Origin: Veillonella seminalis
GTDB taxonomy: Bacteria > Bacillota > Negativicutes > Veillonellales > Veillonellaceae
NCBI RefSeq assembly: GCF_003992065.1
Contig: NZ_RQUZ01000005.1
Coordinates: 62,001-126,000, forward strand
Direction: 5' to 3'
DNA length: 64,000 nucleotides
In this document: positions 27,826-35,832 of the stretch, piece by piece
How positions within the stretch are numbered: the first letter of the stretch is position 1
Layout: each line of letters begins with the position of its first letter
Program-made: the position numbers and the translations under genes
The notes under the pieces: generated by a model
What the model was told of the DNA's origin: nothing
The model's input: the letters and a program-made list of their open reading frames with translations, nothing else
Database searches by the model: none

Positions 27826-27901
27826 GCCCCGGTAGCTCAGTCGGTAGAGCAAAGGACTGAAAATCCTTGTGTCGACAGTTCGATTCTGTCCTGGGGCACC
27901 A
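27826..27901 (+). tRNA. tRNA-Phe (GAA)
   Basis: 76-nt cloverleaf with acceptor GCCCCGG, D arm AGCTCAGTCGG, anticodon loop CTGAAAA (GAA), T loop TTCGATT and encoded CCA. It lies 5 bases after tRNA-Asp. Confidence 0.96.
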
Positions 27902-27906
27902 TGTAT

Positions 27907-27981
27907 GCGGAAATAGCTCAGTGGTAGAGCACCGCCTTGCCAAGGCGGGGGTCGCGAGTTCGAATCTCGTTTTCCGCTCCA
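27907..27981 (+). tRNA. tRNA-Gly (GCC)
   Basis: 75-nt cloverleaf with acceptor GCGGAAA pairing TTTCCGC, anticodon loop TTGCCAA (GCC) in a GC-rich stem, T loop TTCGAAT and encoded CCA. Confidence 0.96.
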
Positions 27982-27988
27982 TTTATTT

Positions 27989-28063
<75 letters not shown>

Positions 28064-28078
28064 TATTTTTCCACCCAT

Positions 28079-28167
28079 GCCGGGGTGGCGGAACAGGCAG
28101 ACGCAACGGACTTAAAATCCGTCGGTTGGAGACAACCGTACCGGTTCGATTCCGGTCCTCGGCACCA
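28079..28167 (+). tRNA. tRNA-Leu (TAA)
   Basis: 89-nt class II tRNA with a long variable arm (CGGTTGG..CAACCG), acceptor GCCGGGG, anticodon loop CTTAAAA (TAA), T loop TTCGATT and encoded CCA. Last gene of the cluster. Confidence 0.96.
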
Positions 28168-28170
28168 TTT

Positions 28171-28201
28171 AGACTGAATGAAAATTCAGTCTATTTTTTT
28201 T
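28171..28201 (+). terminator. Terminator of the tRNA cluster
   Basis: A 9-bp perfect stem, AGACTGAAT and ATTCAGTCT, around a GAAA tetraloop, followed by eight T at 28194-28201. It lies 3 bases after tRNA-Leu. Confidence 0.95.
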
Positions 28202-28311
28202 GAAATAAAGAAGGACTTTTTTCCTCCTATAGCGAACTATATACGTAGAGTAATTAATCATGTATATTTTGGTACAGATAATACTATGCTATAGCTAAAG
28301 GAGGATTTCGT

Positions 28312-28764
28312 ATGAACTTTGAACTTCGTGATGGTCATGAGTATATTGATGAGGTAAAAAAACTATTTGTCGATTATGTACGTTCCTTAGGTGTTGCTGC
28401 CAATGTGAAAGAATTTGAAGGCTTGGAAGAAAAATATAAAGGCGATCGTGAAGCTTTATATATCGCCTTCGTAGATGATGTACCGGCAGGTTGTGTAGCC
28501 TTACGTCATGTTAATTATGAAACGGCCGAAATGAAACGTCTTTATGTACGCCCTGAATTTCGCCGTACAGGCCTTGGTATGAATATTGCCCACATTCTTG
28601 TCGAAGAAGCAAAAGAAAAAGGCTATAAAACGCTTTTATTGGATTCTTTGCCAAGCATGGAAAGCGCTAAAGAATTATATAAAGCTTTAGGCTTTAAGAG
28701 CACTGACCGCAATGTGAAAAAAACGGTTCGCACAGTCGTACATCTTTCTTTACCATTAGTTTAA
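28312..28764 (+). CDS. GNAT family N-acetyltransferase
   Basis: 150 residues. GNAT fold with the acetyl-CoA motif A loop RRTGLGMNIA near residue 84 after strand MKRLYVRPEF, and motif B with LLLDSLPSM and the LYKALGFKS end. The acceptor is unknown. It is a single gene with AAAGGAGG upstream, set between the tRNA terminator and a shared terminator with the minus-strand gene that follows. Confidence 0.9.
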   Translation: MNFELRDGHEYIDEVKKLFVDYVRSLGVAANVKEFEGLEEKYKGDREALYIAFVDDVPAGCVALRHVNYETAEMKRLYVRPEFRRTGLGMNIAHILVEEAKEKGYKTLLLDSLPSMESAKELYKALGFKSTDRNVKKTVRTVVHLSLPLV

Positions 28765-28796
28765 TCATATACCGACTAAAAATATTAACGCATATT

Positions 28797-28831
28797 AAAA
28801 GCGAGTCCACCTTTTGGCGGACTCGCTTTTT
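28797..28831. terminator. Bidirectional terminator between converging genes
   Basis: AAAAGCGAGTCC and GGACTCGCTTTT pair around a short inner CC/GG and a TTTT loop. It is flanked by A on the left and T on the right, so it serves both the plus-strand acetyltransferase and the minus-strand gene. Confidence 0.92.
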
Positions 28832-28856
28832 GCATGTATTTTTGATTTTTTTATCG

Positions 28857-30683
28857 TTACGGTGCTGCTGCTTCAGGGTCATTGGTCAATGGTTCCTGAC
28901 CTAAGAGGGTCGTCAGGTTGTACTTGTTGAAACGATAGTTAGGATTTGAGAAATCTCTTGTCCTATCATATCGGTTGGTAGGTGCCTGTAAGATACCGGA
29001 TATTAAGTCGTAGAGTAAATCATTAGTGAAATATTTTTTCTCGTGGTCACGGAGAATAGATGTTGTTTCGGGGTAGGCTGACTCATATGAAGGCGACAGA
29101 TACACCCATAAAGGAATGCGAGCCATATCGAAGTCGAATATATCCGGATTATGGGAGTAATTAAGACTTTCACCGTGATCGGAGAAATAGATCATAGCTT
29201 GTAAATTCAGATGATCTTTGGCGTAGGTATAAATCTGTTGCAATACCCAGTCCGTATAGAGTTGGCTGTTGGCATAAGCTTCTTTGCCTTTTGGTACATC
29301 GCCGACTTTCCATTTACTGAATTCATGCGGATAGCGGTCGTTATAGTAAATATGACTGCCCATGATATGAATGACGATAAAGTTATTTTTATAAGGCTCT
29401 ACTTGTTGCAGGAGCGGTAAAATAACGCCGTCATATTTATCGGAGAACATATAGGCTTCGTGAGCCCATAACGGTCTGTCAGCCGTCTTGGCAATTAAGG
29501 AGATGGCGGTATCATATTCACCGTAGACGCCTTGATTACTAAACCAGCTGGTATAATAGCCGGCCTTTTTGGCTACGTCCAAGATATTGGCTGAGTCCAA
29601 GAACGGCTTATCATCGTATTGATTTCGTTCCGTTAAAGCACGTTCCAGGGTAGGTACCGTTTGTACATAGGAGGAATACGCATTGCGGAAGAAAATAAAG
29701 TCGGGATTATTGGCGGCCATATCGCTTTGCCAAGGGGTGTCATCATATGGGAAGTTCGGATTATATACTTTCATATAATTACGCGATGCCGATTCGCCGA
29801 TAACAAGAATGATGGTCCCCGGTGCTTTTTGAGCGGCGGTTTGATCAGTTTCAAGTTTTAAATCTTTGTAGATTTCGTGATGTTTATCACTGTATTGTTG
29901 TAGCTCCTTCATATACGTAGCTACATCGTTCCAATTTTTAACAATGTCGGTATGCATAAAGCCAAACGGCAGGTAGCCGACACATGCAAGACAAACTACA
30001 CTGAGGGCGCCTAAGCGGAATTTTGATATAACCTGACGGCGCGCCAAGAGGCTCATTCCCTGATTGGCCCAATAGTAAAAGACAAAAAGAAGTATATTGC
30101 CGAGACCGATACCGATTAAGCCGGCTACTCCGGCCGAACTTTTTAAAAAGCCGAAGGCTTCTTCGGGATTAGTTTGATAGAGAGCCATTAAGGTTGCCGG
30201 CGTCAAACAATGCCAAGTGTTAATGTAATATCCGATTTGAATCAATGGTATCAGTGAAAGTAACCATTGCAACAAGGCAAAGAGAACACTTAAAGATCGT
30301 CGGTACGGCAAATGGTATACCATGAAATAATGGAGCAAGCTGAGTCCGAAAAATAGTAAGGTACCGAATAGAAAATCCGGGAAAAATTCGTAAAAATAAA
30401 AAGGCTTAGTATATGACCAATGATAGAGTAACGGGTAGGTCAATGCCCAAGCAACGCCTACGAGGCCGTGGCCCAAAAAGGCGTGATGCCATAAAGTACT
30501 GCGCATTAACTGCTGGAAGAGTGCGAGCCCAAACAGCAAAGGGAGACTCAATAAGAGTACATCATCCCAGGCGAAACCCAGGGTAATGGGTTCGTAGATA
30601 AAATAAAAAGCGGCAAAAATGAGGACACACCACAAGATTGCTTGAACGATGGCATTGCGCCACCATGATATAAGAGATTTCAT
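28857..30683 (-). CDS. Phosphoethanolamine transferase (EptA/sulfatase family)
   Basis: 608 residues. About five or six hydrophobic helices fill the first 250 residues, then an extracytoplasmic alkaline-phosphatase-fold domain. Metal and catalytic motifs are IGESASRNY, the nucleophile Thr region in SSYVQTVPT, MGSHIYYNDRYP, and FSDHGESL. This is the pattern of enzymes that move phosphoethanolamine from phosphatidylethanolamine to lipid A, LPS core or other glycans. It fits a bacterium with an outer membrane. The exact acceptor is not readable. It is one of only two minus-strand genes, alone between a converging gene and scpA. AGGAAATGTGCT precedes the ATG. Confidence 0.85.
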   Translation of the reverse strand: MKSLISWWRNAIVQAILWCVLIFAAFYFIYEPITLGFAWDDVLLLSLPLLFGLALFQQLMRSTLWHHAFLGHGLVGVAWALTYPLLYHWSYTKPFYFYEFFPDFLFGTLLFFGLSLLHYFMVYHLPYRRSLSVLFALLQWLLSLIPLIQIGYYINTWHCLTPATLMALYQTNPEEAFGFLKSSAGVAGLIGIGLGNILLFVFYYWANQGMSLLARRQVISKFRLGALSVVCLACVGYLPFGFMHTDIVKNWNDVATYMKELQQYSDKHHEIYKDLKLETDQTAAQKAPGTIILVIGESASRNYMKVYNPNFPYDDTPWQSDMAANNPDFIFFRNAYSSYVQTVPTLERALTERNQYDDKPFLDSANILDVAKKAGYYTSWFSNQGVYGEYDTAISLIAKTADRPLWAHEAYMFSDKYDGVILPLLQQVEPYKNNFIVIHIMGSHIYYNDRYPHEFSKWKVGDVPKGKEAYANSQLYTDWVLQQIYTYAKDHLNLQAMIYFSDHGESLNYSHNPDIFDFDMARIPLWVYLSPSYESAYPETTSILRDHEKKYFTNDLLYDLISGILQAPTNRYDRTRDFSNPNYRFNKYNLTTLLGQEPLTNDPEAAAP

Positions 30684-30777
30684 AGCACATTTCCTTCGTA
30701 ATATAATATCATCAATACGATAGCAGAATTGCCGTAAAAATACAAGATGTAATATGTCTTTTTACCTACTTTTACGG

Positions 30778-30807
30778 TTGTTAAATATTAATTTTCTATG
30801 ATACAAT
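30778..30807 (+). promoter_or_regulatory. Candidate promoter upstream of scpA
   Basis: TTGTTA at 30778-30783 and TACAAT at 30802-30807, 18-bp spacer. A transcript from here would start near 30814 and run through the hairpin at 30838-30870 before reaching scpA. Confidence 0.45.
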
Positions 30808-30837
30808 TAAAAAAAGGTTATCGAGACTTCGTGACGA

Positions 30838-30870
30838 CAAATAAGAGGGGCGTATAACCCCTCTTATTTG
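30838..30870 (+). terminator. Terminator-like hairpin in the scpA leader
   Basis: A perfect 13-bp stem, CAAATAAGAGGGG and CCCCTCTTATTTG, around a 7-base loop, followed by TTT. It lies between the candidate promoter and the scpA ribosome binding site, so it could attenuate scpA transcription, or stop transcription entering from upstream. The U tract is short. Confidence 0.6.
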
Positions 30871-30896
30871 TTTGGCCGAACCGGTGAGGAGATATG

Positions 30897-31634
30897 ATGA
30901 AACCCTATGAGTATAAGTTGGCTGTTTTTGAAGGGCCTTTGGATTTATTACTCCATTTAATAGAAAAACATAAAATAGATATTTACGATATTCCCATTGT
31001 GGAAATTACGTCGCAATATATGGCTCAGCTGGAAGAATGGCAAACTTTTGATATTCATTACAGCAGTGAATTTCTGGTTATGGCGGCCACATTATTACAG
31101 ATTAAATCGCGTATGTTGTTGCCACGTAATGCGCCTCTTAATCCGGAAGAGGAAGAAGATCCGCGTGACGAATTAGTGGCTAATTTGCTTGAGTATAAGC
31201 AAATTAAAGAGTTGACGGAAGCTTTGACAGAGATGTCAGAGGCGAGCAGTCAAAGTTTCAGCCGTCCTGATTCGCTCAGCCAATGGGGGCAGGAAACGGT
31301 ATTCCGTTTTGATATTGCAGAATTATACAATTTATTTAAAACCTGTTGTGAACGAGCGGAGGAAACGGTTCCGGAACCGCCTAAAGTAAAGGTGGAAAAA
31401 GAAGCCTACAGCTTGGAAGATATGATTGACTCTTTGCTTTTAAGAGCCAAACAACAACGCCGTTTCAGTTTTGTTTCCTTGTTAAACGAGGTGACAGTAA
31501 GAGCAGCCAAGGTAACTATGTTTATCGCAGTTTTGGAACTTCTTAAACGGCAAATTTTTACTATTTTTACAGTGACAGAAGGACCAAATGACGGATCGCT
31601 TAAAGACGTTACATTGGTCAGTGAAATTATTTAG
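30897..31634 (+). CDS. scpA: Segregation and condensation protein ScpA
   Basis: Kleisin subunit bridging the two heads of the SMC condensin, acting in chromosome segregation. It is 245 residues from ATG 30897 (AGGAG ends 5 bases before); ATG 30894 is an alternative adding one Met. The N-terminal helical domain has FEGPLDLLLHLIEKHKIDIY, the family hallmark. The middle is acidic and the C-terminal winged helix begins near RRFSFVSLL. scpB follows after a 123-base gap, which is longer than usual for this pair and holds only A/T-rich sequence. Confidence 0.95.
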   Translation: MKPYEYKLAVFEGPLDLLLHLIEKHKIDIYDIPIVEITSQYMAQLEEWQTFDIHYSSEFLVMAATLLQIKSRMLLPRNAPLNPEEEEDPRDELVANLLEYKQIKELTEALTEMSEASSQSFSRPDSLSQWGQETVFRFDIAELYNLFKTCCERAEETVPEPPKVKVEKEAYSLEDMIDSLLLRAKQQRRFSFVSLLNEVTVRAAKVTMFIAVLELLKRQIFTIFTVTEGPNDGSLKDVTLVSEII

Positions 31635-31757
31635 CAGGATATAAGATTGTTCGGCACGGTTTATTTTGTTGCTAAAGTCAGGCACATAAATCTATGCCTA
31701 AGCATATTATATCGATACTTAGTATGAGAAAGTGTTTAGAAAGGTGAGTAAGTACAT

Positions 31758-32372
31758 ATGACAGATGTGAATCAGCCAAGCGATACTTCGCTGCTCGCCC
31801 ATTTGGAAGCAATTCTTTTTTCAGCTGCCAAACCGGTTCCCATTGCCTTACTTGGTGAATTGTTTGATTGCACAACAGAAACGGTTGAGTCCTTACTGGA
31901 AGAATACGGGGCTCAATTAATAGAAGCTAAACGCGGTTTACGTTTGAAGGTAAGCGGCGTCGGCGCGGAGCTTGTCAGTGCATCGGAGAGCAGTGAGTAT
32001 GTGAGTAAAATCCGGCAACGAGAAGACCGTTTGTCGCAGGCCGCTATGGAAACATTGGCAGTTATTGCGTTTAAACAGCCGGTTACCAAGAGTGAAATTG
32101 AAGAAGTGCGTGGCGTCAATTGTGAAAAAGTATTAAAACATTTGATCAGCCGGGATTTAGTTATGGAATTGGGGCGCAAAGAAAGCATAGGTCGTCCTGT
32201 ATTATATGGTACAACCGATACGTTTTTGCGTAGTGTCGGTATAGAATCGGTGGAAACTTTGAAACAGGAAGTAGCGACTGATAACAGTATGACAGTTGCT
32301 GTTGAAAAGAATGAGACTGTTGAGCGTATTGAAGCTCAAGAGAACGTGGAAACCGATGAGAGCGTGGAGTAA
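31758..32372 (+). CDS. scpB: Segregation and condensation protein ScpB
   Basis: 204 residues. Partner of ScpA and SMC. It has two winged-helix domains: the first from HLEAILFSAAKPVPIALL, the second from METLAVIAFKQPVTKSEIEEVRG, with the GRPVLYGTT ending. An acidic Glu/Val-rich tail of about 35 residues follows. AGAAAGGTGAG precedes the ATG. The next gene starts 16 bases on. Confidence 0.94.
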   Translation: MTDVNQPSDTSLLAHLEAILFSAAKPVPIALLGELFDCTTETVESLLEEYGAQLIEAKRGLRLKVSGVGAELVSASESSEYVSKIRQREDRLSQAAMETLAVIAFKQPVTKSEIEEVRGVNCEKVLKHLISRDLVMELGRKESIGRPVLYGTTDTFLRSVGIESVETLKQEVATDNSMTVAVEKNETVERIEAQENVETDESVE

Positions 32373-32388
32373 GGGAAAGGAGCAGACT

Positions 32389-33243
32389 ATGGAACTCGAA
32401 CGTTTGCAAAAATATATTAGTCGTTGCGGTTATGCATCACGACGTAAAGCGGAAGAACTGATTGTAGCCGGTAAAGTGCAGGTTAACGGTCGTCAGGTCA
32501 CCGAATTGGGGATTAAAATCAATCCTGCCGTAGACCGTGTTAAAATTGACGGTCAACGCATTGAACCTCAAGAATTGGAATATTATATTTTTAATAAACC
32601 GAAAGGGAGCATTACTTCGGTAGGCGACCCGCAGGGACGGGCCACGGTTATGGATTACTTGAAAGATATTAAGAATCGTGTGTATCCGGTAGGGCGTTTG
32701 GACTATAATACGGAAGGGCTCTTGTTATTTACTAATGACGGTGCTTTGGCTCAGGCATTAATGCATCCGTCCCAAGGCGTGACTAAGACATATGAAGTTA
32801 AATTAAAAGGTCGTGTTCTTGATGAACATTTAGAAGCACTCAGCACAGGTGTAACCTTGGAAGATGGTCCTACTTCGCCGGCTGAAATCGTAGATTACGG
32901 TTTTGATGTCAAGACAAATACAACCCTTGTGGAAGTTACGATTCATGAAGGTCGTAATCGTCAGGTACGCCGTATGTTTGAGCATTTTAAATACAGTGTT
33001 TATAACTTGAAACGCATTGCCTACGGCGGACTTACTTTAACAGGTTTAAAACGCGGTGCCTACCGTAAACTTACGGGCGAAGAGCTTCGCCAGTTAAAGG
33101 CCCTTTGTAAATTGCCGTTCGGTAAAACTTCATCGGATGGTACCGGTGGTCGACGAATGCCGGCCAAAGATAATAAAAAACAATTTGGTCGCAATGGTGT
33201 GGTACGCGGTGCTAAACGTCGCAGCGGCGGAGGTAGACCATGA
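32389..33243 (+). CDS. rluB: Ribosomal large-subunit pseudouridine synthase B (RluB/RsuA family)
   Basis: 284 residues from ATG 32389 (AAAGGAGC upstream); the longer in-frame start at 32296 lies inside scpB. An N-terminal S4 RNA-binding domain starts LERLQKYISRCGYASRR, followed by the synthase domain with the catalytic Asp in VGRLDYNTEGLLLFTNDG. A basic Gly/Arg-rich tail of about 40 residues follows. The likely target is a 23S rRNA uridine, as in other RluB proteins beside scpAB. The stop overlaps the next ATG (ATGA). Confidence 0.92.
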   Translation: MELERLQKYISRCGYASRRKAEELIVAGKVQVNGRQVTELGIKINPAVDRVKIDGQRIEPQELEYYIFNKPKGSITSVGDPQGRATVMDYLKDIKNRVYPVGRLDYNTEGLLLFTNDGALAQALMHPSQGVTKTYEVKLKGRVLDEHLEALSTGVTLEDGPTSPAEIVDYGFDVKTNTTLVEVTIHEGRNRQVRRMFEHFKYSVYNLKRIAYGGLTLTGLKRGAYRKLTGEELRQLKALCKLPFGKTSSDGTGGRRMPAKDNKKQFGRNGVVRGAKRRSGGGRP

Positions 33244-34496
33244 AACACATTATCGTAGTAGGTGCCGGCGCAGCCGGCCTTATGGCGGCCACGATTGCAG
33301 CTCGTGAAGGGGCAAAAGTAACATTGCTTGAAAAAATGAATATGATCGGCAAAAAAATGGGCATTACCGGTAAAGGTCGTTGCAATATTACCAATGATGC
33401 ACCTATCAATGATTTTATTGCCAAGACACCGGGCAACGGTAAATTCCTCATGAGTGCTTATCAACAGTTTGATAATCGAGACTTGCTCGATTTATTGCAT
33501 GATTGGAAGCTGGCAACCAAAGTGGAACGGGGCGGCCGTGTATTTCCCGTATCTGATTCGGCTCTTGAAGTGCGAGATATGTTTATGCGAGTTTTTAAAG
33601 GGTACGGCGGGACACTCCATTTAAATGAAGCAGTAAAACGGATTTTAGTTAAGGATAACTGCGTACAAGGCGTTGTTACCGATAAAGAAACCTATTATGG
33701 CGATGCCGTTATTTTAGCTACCGGCGGTTTATCGTATCCGCTGACCGGCTCTACCGGTGACGGCTATGCCATGGCCGAAGAGGTGGGCCATACGGTGACG
33801 GATTTACGTCCGTCATTGGTACCTTTGGAGACGAAAGAAGCATGGGTTAAAGATTTAATGGGCCTCAGTCTGCGCAATGTAGAATTATCCGTCGTTGCTA
33901 AGGACAAAGTACAGGCTAAGCAATTCGGCGAAATGATGTTTACTCATTTTGGTATTACCGGTCCGATTGTACTCTCTTTGAGCCATACGGTAGGCAAACT
34001 GATGAAGAAAAAGAATATGGGTGCCATACAATTGGAGATTAACTTAAAACAGGCATTGACGATGGAACAACTGGATCAGCGGATTCAAAGGGATTTTGTT
34101 ACATATTCTAAAAAACAATTGGCAAATGGGTTAAAAGACCTCTTACCACAACGTCTGATTCCTGTTATTATAGAGTTGGCGAAACTTGAACCGGATAAAT
34201 TTATTAATCAAGTCAGTCGTGAAGAACGTCAGCGGTTAGTACATGTGTTACAGCATATGCCGCTTACATTTAAACAAATGCGTCCCATTGCGGAGGCGAT
34301 TGTAACGGCCGGGGGGATTTCGGTTAAAGAGTTTGTACCAAAAACAATGGAGTCAAAGGTTATTAAAGGACTTTATGGAGCCGGTGAAGTATTGGATATC
34401 GATGCATTTACCGGAGGGTATAATCTGCAAGCAGCTTTTGCAACCGGTTATGTAGCGGCACGTCATGCCGTACTCGGTGATGAAGCTGAGCAGTAA
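33240..34496 (+). CDS. NAD(P)/FAD-dependent oxidoreductase (HI0933/BaiN-RdsA family)
   Basis: 418 residues, flavoprotein. The dinucleotide-binding motif VGAGAAGLMAA is at the N terminus, followed by GITGKGRCNITN and ATGGLSYPLTGSTGDGYA, typical of the HI0933 family. A C-terminal FAD motif GEVLDIDAFTGGYNLQAA lies near residue 385. Substrate is unknown; members have been tied to bile-acid reduction and to RNA methylation-linked hydroxylation, which does not settle the function here. It overlaps rluB by 4 bases. Confidence 0.88.
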   Translation: MKHIIVVGAGAAGLMAATIAAREGAKVTLLEKMNMIGKKMGITGKGRCNITNDAPINDFIAKTPGNGKFLMSAYQQFDNRDLLDLLHDWKLATKVERGGRVFPVSDSALEVRDMFMRVFKGYGGTLHLNEAVKRILVKDNCVQGVVTDKETYYGDAVILATGGLSYPLTGSTGDGYAMAEEVGHTVTDLRPSLVPLETKEAWVKDLMGLSLRNVELSVVAKDKVQAKQFGEMMFTHFGITGPIVLSLSHTVGKLMKKKNMGAIQLEINLKQALTMEQLDQRIQRDFVTYSKKQLANGLKDLLPQRLIPVIIELAKLEPDKFINQVSREERQRLVHVLQHMPLTFKQMRPIAEAIVTAGGISVKEFVPKTMESKVIKGLYGAGEVLDIDAFTGGYNLQAAFATGYVAARHAVLGDEAEQ

Positions 34497-34515
34497 TATG
34501 GAGAGGAGTTTTTTG

Positions 34516-35190
34516 ATGAGTAAACAGCGTATTGCGGTAGCTGTTGACGGTCCTGCCGGGGCCGGTAAAAGTAGTATTTCTAAGACGGTAGCCAAACAAT
34601 TGGGCTATTTATATATTGATACGGGTGCAATGTATCGGGCAGTTACCTGGGCTGTTTTGGAGGCGGGTATAAATCCTGCCGATGAAAAGGCCGTTACGGA
34701 ATTATTATCTAAATTAACATTACGAATGGAACCGACTGCTGATGCATTTAATATATTTGTTAATGGTCAGGATGTGACGGGACTTATTCGCAGTCAGGCT
34801 GTAAATGGGGCCGTATCACAGATTGCGGCCATTAAAGCGGTGCGTGAATTTTTAGTAGCTCAACAACGGGCTATGGCCGGTGCAGGGGGTGTTATTTTAG
34901 ACGGCCGTGATATCGGGTCGGTGGTTTTGCCGAATGCGGAATTAAAAATTTATTTGACCGCATCTGTAGAAGCTCGTGCCAAACGTCGTTGGTTGGAAAC
35001 GCCGGATAAAGAATCTGTGTCATTGGAAGACATTAAAAAAAGCGTTATGGCTCGCGATGAAATGGATACGAATCGTAAAGAATCACCTCTTGTATGTGTA
35101 CCTGAAGCGATTGTTATCAATTCTGATAATTTATCTTTTGATGAAACCGCTGCTCGTATGGTACAATTGATTACGGCAACAGAAAAGTAA
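34516..35190 (+). CDS. cmk: Cytidylate kinase
   Basis: 224 residues from ATG 34516 with GAGAGGAG upstream; the in-frame ATG at 34465 lies in the preceding gene. Phosphorylates CMP and dCMP with ATP. The P-loop GPAGAGKSS is near residue 14, then YIDTGAMYRAVT, and the DGRDIGSVVLPNA region. It heads the conserved cmk-plsC-ispH/S1 order. Confidence 0.96.
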   Translation: MSKQRIAVAVDGPAGAGKSSISKTVAKQLGYLYIDTGAMYRAVTWAVLEAGINPADEKAVTELLSKLTLRMEPTADAFNIFVNGQDVTGLIRSQAVNGAVSQIAAIKAVREFLVAQQRAMAGAGGVILDGRDIGSVVLPNAELKIYLTASVEARAKRRWLETPDKESVSLEDIKKSVMARDEMDTNRKESPLVCVPEAIVINSDNLSFDETAARMVQLITATEK

Positions 35191-35204
35191 AGGAGAGCGT
35201 ATTC

Positions 35205-35822
35205 ATGGATAAATTTTCAGAATGCTTATGGCGCTCGGCTTTTGAAGTCGTATACGGTTGGATCTATAAAGCAGATGTGGTGGGTCGCGAGAATTTCCCG
35301 AAAGAAGGACCGGTCATTGTAGCTCCTAATCATAAGAGCAATAATGATCCCTGTATTGTGGGACGTGCTTTACCGAGACATGTAAGTTTTATGGCCAAAG
35401 AGGAATTATTTAAAAATCCGATTTCCAACTTCTTTTGCCGTTGGTTGGGTGCGTTTCCGCTAAAGCGTGGCGGCGTTGATAAAATTGCTATTCGTCATGC
35501 TATGGGCTTATTGAAGAATAACTTGGTACTCGGAATTTTTCCGGAAGGAACACGTCAAAAGAAAGATAATACTTTGGGCCGTTTTCATGACGGTGTAGCT
35601 TCTATGGCGTTAAGAACCGGGGTGCCGGTGGTACCGGTCGCTATCATGGGCTCTTATCAGATGAAGCGCGGACAAGTCGCGGCCGTTATCGGTAAGCCGA
35701 TTCCCGTAGCAAAAGCAAAACCTACGACCGAAGCAATTGCCGAATTGAATGAAAAAGTCAGAGTGGCATTACAAGGTCTTATGGATGATTATCGGGCAGC
35801 CCATCCGGATTTTAAACGATAA
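35205..35822 (+). CDS. plsC: 1-acyl-sn-glycerol-3-phosphate acyltransferase PlsC
   Basis: 205 residues, membrane-associated. Adds the second acyl chain in phosphatidic acid synthesis. The acyltransferase motif I is NHKSNNDP (HX4D form) near residue 44; motif III is FPEGTRQ near 113, with VPVVPVAIMG near the end. It lies 14 bases after cmk and 10 before the IspH fusion. plsY and gpsA downstream supply its substrates. Confidence 0.93.
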   Translation: MDKFSECLWRSAFEVVYGWIYKADVVGRENFPKEGPVIVAPNHKSNNDPCIVGRALPRHVSFMAKEELFKNPISNFFCRWLGAFPLKRGGVDKIAIRHAMGLLKNNLVLGIFPEGTRQKKDNTLGRFHDGVASMALRTGVPVVPVAIMGSYQMKRGQVAAVIGKPIPVAKAKPTTEAIAELNEKVRVALQGLMDDYRAAHPDFKR

Positions 35823-35832
35823 GGAGTCAAGC

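Noticed and set aside
31694-31747. 17-codon leader-peptide-like ORF before scpB
   Set aside because: No ribosome binding site before it, no run of regulatory codons and no terminator hairpin after it.
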